Source: Paracoccus sanguinis
GTDB lineage: Bacteria; Pseudomonadota; Alphaproteobacteria; Rhodobacterales; Rhodobacteraceae
Assembly (NCBI RefSeq): GCF_900106665.1
Contig: NZ_FNNA01000002.1
Span: 186,001-250,000 of the forward strand
Length of the DNA stretch: 64,000 nucleotides
Direction: 5' to 3'
Positions 62,311-64,000 of the stretch are shown piece by piece; positions within the stretch are counted from its first letter, which is position 1, and the number at the start of each line of letters is the position of its first letter. Below the pieces are notes generated by a model. That model was given only the letters and a program-made list of their open reading frames with translations. It ran no database searches and had not been told where the DNA came from. Position numbers and translations under genes: made by a program.

Positions 62311-63198
62311 CTAAAATACGCCCTCGAAGCGGTCGTCCAGCCGCACCGCATAGTCGGCGCTGTCGAACACCCGCAGGTTGCCGCCGCTGAACTTGCTGGC
62401 CGCGGTCAGGCGGTTGCCCGCGGCGTCGAAGCTCAGCTCCGCCGCGGCGCGGGCGGCGGCGCTGTCGAGGGCGTGGAACTCGGTGATGGCCGCGAGCCCG
62501 TCGTAGATCCGCACCCGGTCGTCGAAATAGGCCTTGAAGGCCCCCTCCCGGTCAGCGGCGAGGCGCGGGAGGGTGCGCTCCTCCCACAAGCCGCGGTCGC
62601 AGAAGCCGAGATGCAGCATGGTGTAGCCGGTGCTGACGTGCACGGGCCAGGCGCTGGCCCGGTGGCCGCCGGCGTTGACCGTGACCCCTGCGGCAAAGGC
62701 CTCGCGCCCGACGAGGTTCACCTTGCAGTAGCTCTGGCTGATGACGCCGTAATGGCGCTGCGACATGACCGGGCGGGCGGGGTCGAGCGGCGGCTCGGCG
62801 GCGGTGTTGTGGACCACGTCCACACCCAGCGAATAGATCACCCCCGCCTCGCGCACCTGCGCCGCCGCCTCGGTGATCGAGCGGCCCGCGTGGGGCACAA
62901 TCAGCTCGTCGACATCGCCCTTGATCACCGCATCGACCCCGAGTTCGCCGAAGAGCCGCGCCATCGTCTCGTGCTGAAGGCGGGCCATGCGGCGGTCGAT
63001 GCGGACCCGGTTCATACGGGTGATCTGGCGCTCCACGACCGTGACATTCGTGCCGGTCAGATCGACGCCCGGCTGCCAGTCGGACCCGTCAAGCAGGATG
63101 TGGAGGTTGTCGCGCCCCAGCAGGCGGCCGTAATGATCGACCCATTTCCCGAGGTAGAAGTCGTCGTTCCGGACATGGGTGACAGCCGCGATCTTCAT
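62311..63198 (-). CDS. Glycosyltransferase family 2-like protein
   Basis: A 295-residue protein of the same Glyco_tranf_2_4 group: IAAVTHVRNDDFYLGKWVDHYGRLLG at the start, HILLDGSDW, and the D-x-D type VIKGDVDELIVPH near residue 110. It ends with a beta-rich stretch. The start ATG at 63198 overlaps the stop of the RTX-repeat gene by 4 bases, so the two are translated together; the enzyme could act on the same exported glycoprotein or polysaccharide. Confidence 0.75.
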   Translation of the reverse strand: MKIAAVTHVRNDDFYLGKWVDHYGRLLGRDNLHILLDGSDWQPGVDLTGTNVTVVERQITRMNRVRIDRRMARLQHETMARLFGELGVDAVIKGDVDELIVPHAGRSITEAAAQVREAGVIYSLGVDVVHNTAAEPPLDPARPVMSQRHYGVISQSYCKVNLVGREAFAAGVTVNAGGHRASAWPVHVSTGYTMLHLGFCDRGLWEERTLPRLAADREGAFKAYFDDRVRIYDGLAAITEFHALDSAAARAAAELSFDAAGNRLTAASKFSGGNLRVFDSADYAVRLDDRFEGVF

Positions 63199-64000
63199 CC
63201 CCTGCGCTCCTTCGCTGGCCCCTCGGGCCCGACCACCTGCCCCGCGACCGCGGCCGGGTCGCCGACCTCGCGCAGCTCGACCCACGACAGCCCGAGGTTC
63301 AGCCGCACCACGCCCGCACCGCAGTCGGTCAGCGCGGGGGGCGCGGGCCAGGCGGTCAGGTCGTAGGTCTGGCCCGGGCGCCAGGTCTCGATCACCGTCA
63401 CCCCGCCGTAGCCGATGGTGAAGCGGACGTTGCCCGGGCCGGGCGAGATGAGGTTGACGCCGGTGCCGACGAACACCTCGTCGTCGCCCGAGCCCAGCAC
63501 CACGCGGTTGCGACCCGGGCCGGTGTCGATGCGCGAGCTGCCGTCGCCGTCGGTGATCAGGTCGTTGCCGTGGCCGCCGAAGATCGTGTTGCGCCCGCGC
63601 CGCCCGTGGATCACGTCGTCGCCGGTCCCGCCGTCGAGCGTGTCCGCCCCCGGCCCGCCCATCAGCGTGTCCGACCCCGCCCCGCCATAGAAGCGGTGGT
63701 GGCTCGAGGGCAGCGTGGCGATGGCCTTGAGCAGGTCATTGCCCGCCCCGCCGTGGAAGGTCGCGCCGCCGTATTTCGGCCCCAGCATGATGTCGTCGCC
63801 GTCCGAGCCGGTCACGTCGACCTCGACCCGCTCCGAGGTCTCGAAGTGGATCGGGCTCGAGGGGTGGGCGACGATGCGCAGCACCTTGCCCTCAGTCAGG
63901 TCGGTTTCCTTGCGGGTCAGCACCGTGGCGATGCGGATGCGCTCGACATAGGGCGGACAGTGCAGGACGTAGTCGTCCGGCCCGGCCATGAACCACAGCG
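63195..64000 (-). CDS. RTX-type calcium-binding repeat protein, C-terminal part (runs off the window)
   Basis: At least 265 residues are visible, with the frame still open at the window edge. Residues 60-190 of the visible part carry glycine- and aspartate-rich nonapeptides (GGAGNDLLK, GGAGSDTLM, GGPGADTLD, GGTGDDVIH, GGHGNDLIT), the beta-roll of proteins secreted by type I systems or displayed on the surface. A C-terminal non-repeat region follows (TYDLTAWPAPPALTDCGAGVV). Whether the N-terminus holds an enzyme or adhesin is not visible. Coupled to the glycosyltransferase downstream. Confidence 0.8.
   Translation of the reverse strand, partial: LWFMAGPDDYVLHCPPYVERIRIATVLTRKETDLTEGKVLRIVAHPSSPIHFETSERVEVDVTGSDGDDIMLGPKYGGATFHGGAGNDLLKAIATLPSSHHRFYGGAGSDTLMGGPGADTLDGGTGDDVIHGRRGRNTIFGGHGNDLITDGDGSSRIDTGPGRNRVVLGSGDDEVFVGTGVNLISPGPGNVRFTIGYGGVTVIETWRPGQTYDLTAWPAPPALTDCGAGVVRLNLGLSWVELREVGDPAAVAGQVVGPEGPAKERRG

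Overview
The window looks like ordinary chromosome from a member of the Rhodobacteraceae (Alphaproteobacteria, order Rhodobacterales). The grounds are very high GC, the linked ccoNOQP-ccoG / usp / fnrL / hemN block, a nuo operon carrying the order-typical DUF5333 and DUF5337 genes, a zf-CHCC protein, a GTTC-N7-GTTC type LexA box at uvrA, and a DUF5928-type glycosyltransferase. The genus cannot be fixed from sequence reading alone. I saw no rRNA, tRNA, CRISPR array, insertion sequence, integrase or phage gene.

Layout. 1-9.0 kb: microaerobic respiration. Minus-strand ccoN-O-Q-P and then ccoG-ccoH encode the cbb3 oxidase and its assembly factors. Divergent from ccoN is a universal stress protein, followed by fnrL (minus) and hemN (plus). 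FNR-type palindromes lie in both divergent gaps. 9.0-14.4 kb: a sulfotransferase and a large surface-glycan-type glycosyltransferase facing away from each other, a HIT protein, a CorA/ZntB-like transporter, an orphan ABC ATPase and a zinc-finger protein. 14.4-37.7 kb: one long minus-strand run, nuoA to nuoN, then birA, coaX, rnj and a BASS-like transporter. The 14 nuo genes are interrupted by at least nine non-canonical genes, many coupled by 1-4 base stop/start overlaps. These include two lipoproteins, a CMD-family protein, DUF5333, DUF5337, a helix-hairpin-helix membrane protein and a 38-residue micro-ORF.

37.9-47.8 kb: uvrA with a LexA box and two downstream genes, a secreted 5'-nucleotidase, a molybdopterin-fold small protein convergent with moaA, a lipoprotein, a short conserved protein and an M20 amidohydrolase. 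48.1-54.2 kb: a peptide ABC importer, with a fused double ATPase divergent from the binding protein and two permeases. 54.2-57.0 kb: thiamine diphosphokinase, DUF2842, an NAD(P)H oxidoreductase and purA. 57.3-64.0 kb: five glycosyltransferase-like genes (one fused to a methyltransferase-like domain) and the C-terminal part of an RTX repeat protein, which looks like a surface or exported glycan locus.

How it fits together: FnrL (made here) probably drives the oxidase, the stress protein and HemN when oxygen falls. HemN makes heme without oxygen for the cytochromes. Complex I feeds the same chain. The least explained signals are a four-copy, 11-bp-period GTTC array upstream of purA, a 9-bp-arm palindrome before the molybdopterin-fold gene, the unexplained genes inside the nuo operon, and an identical 38-bp hairpin repeat between two convergent gene pairs. 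No clearly new multi-gene system was found.
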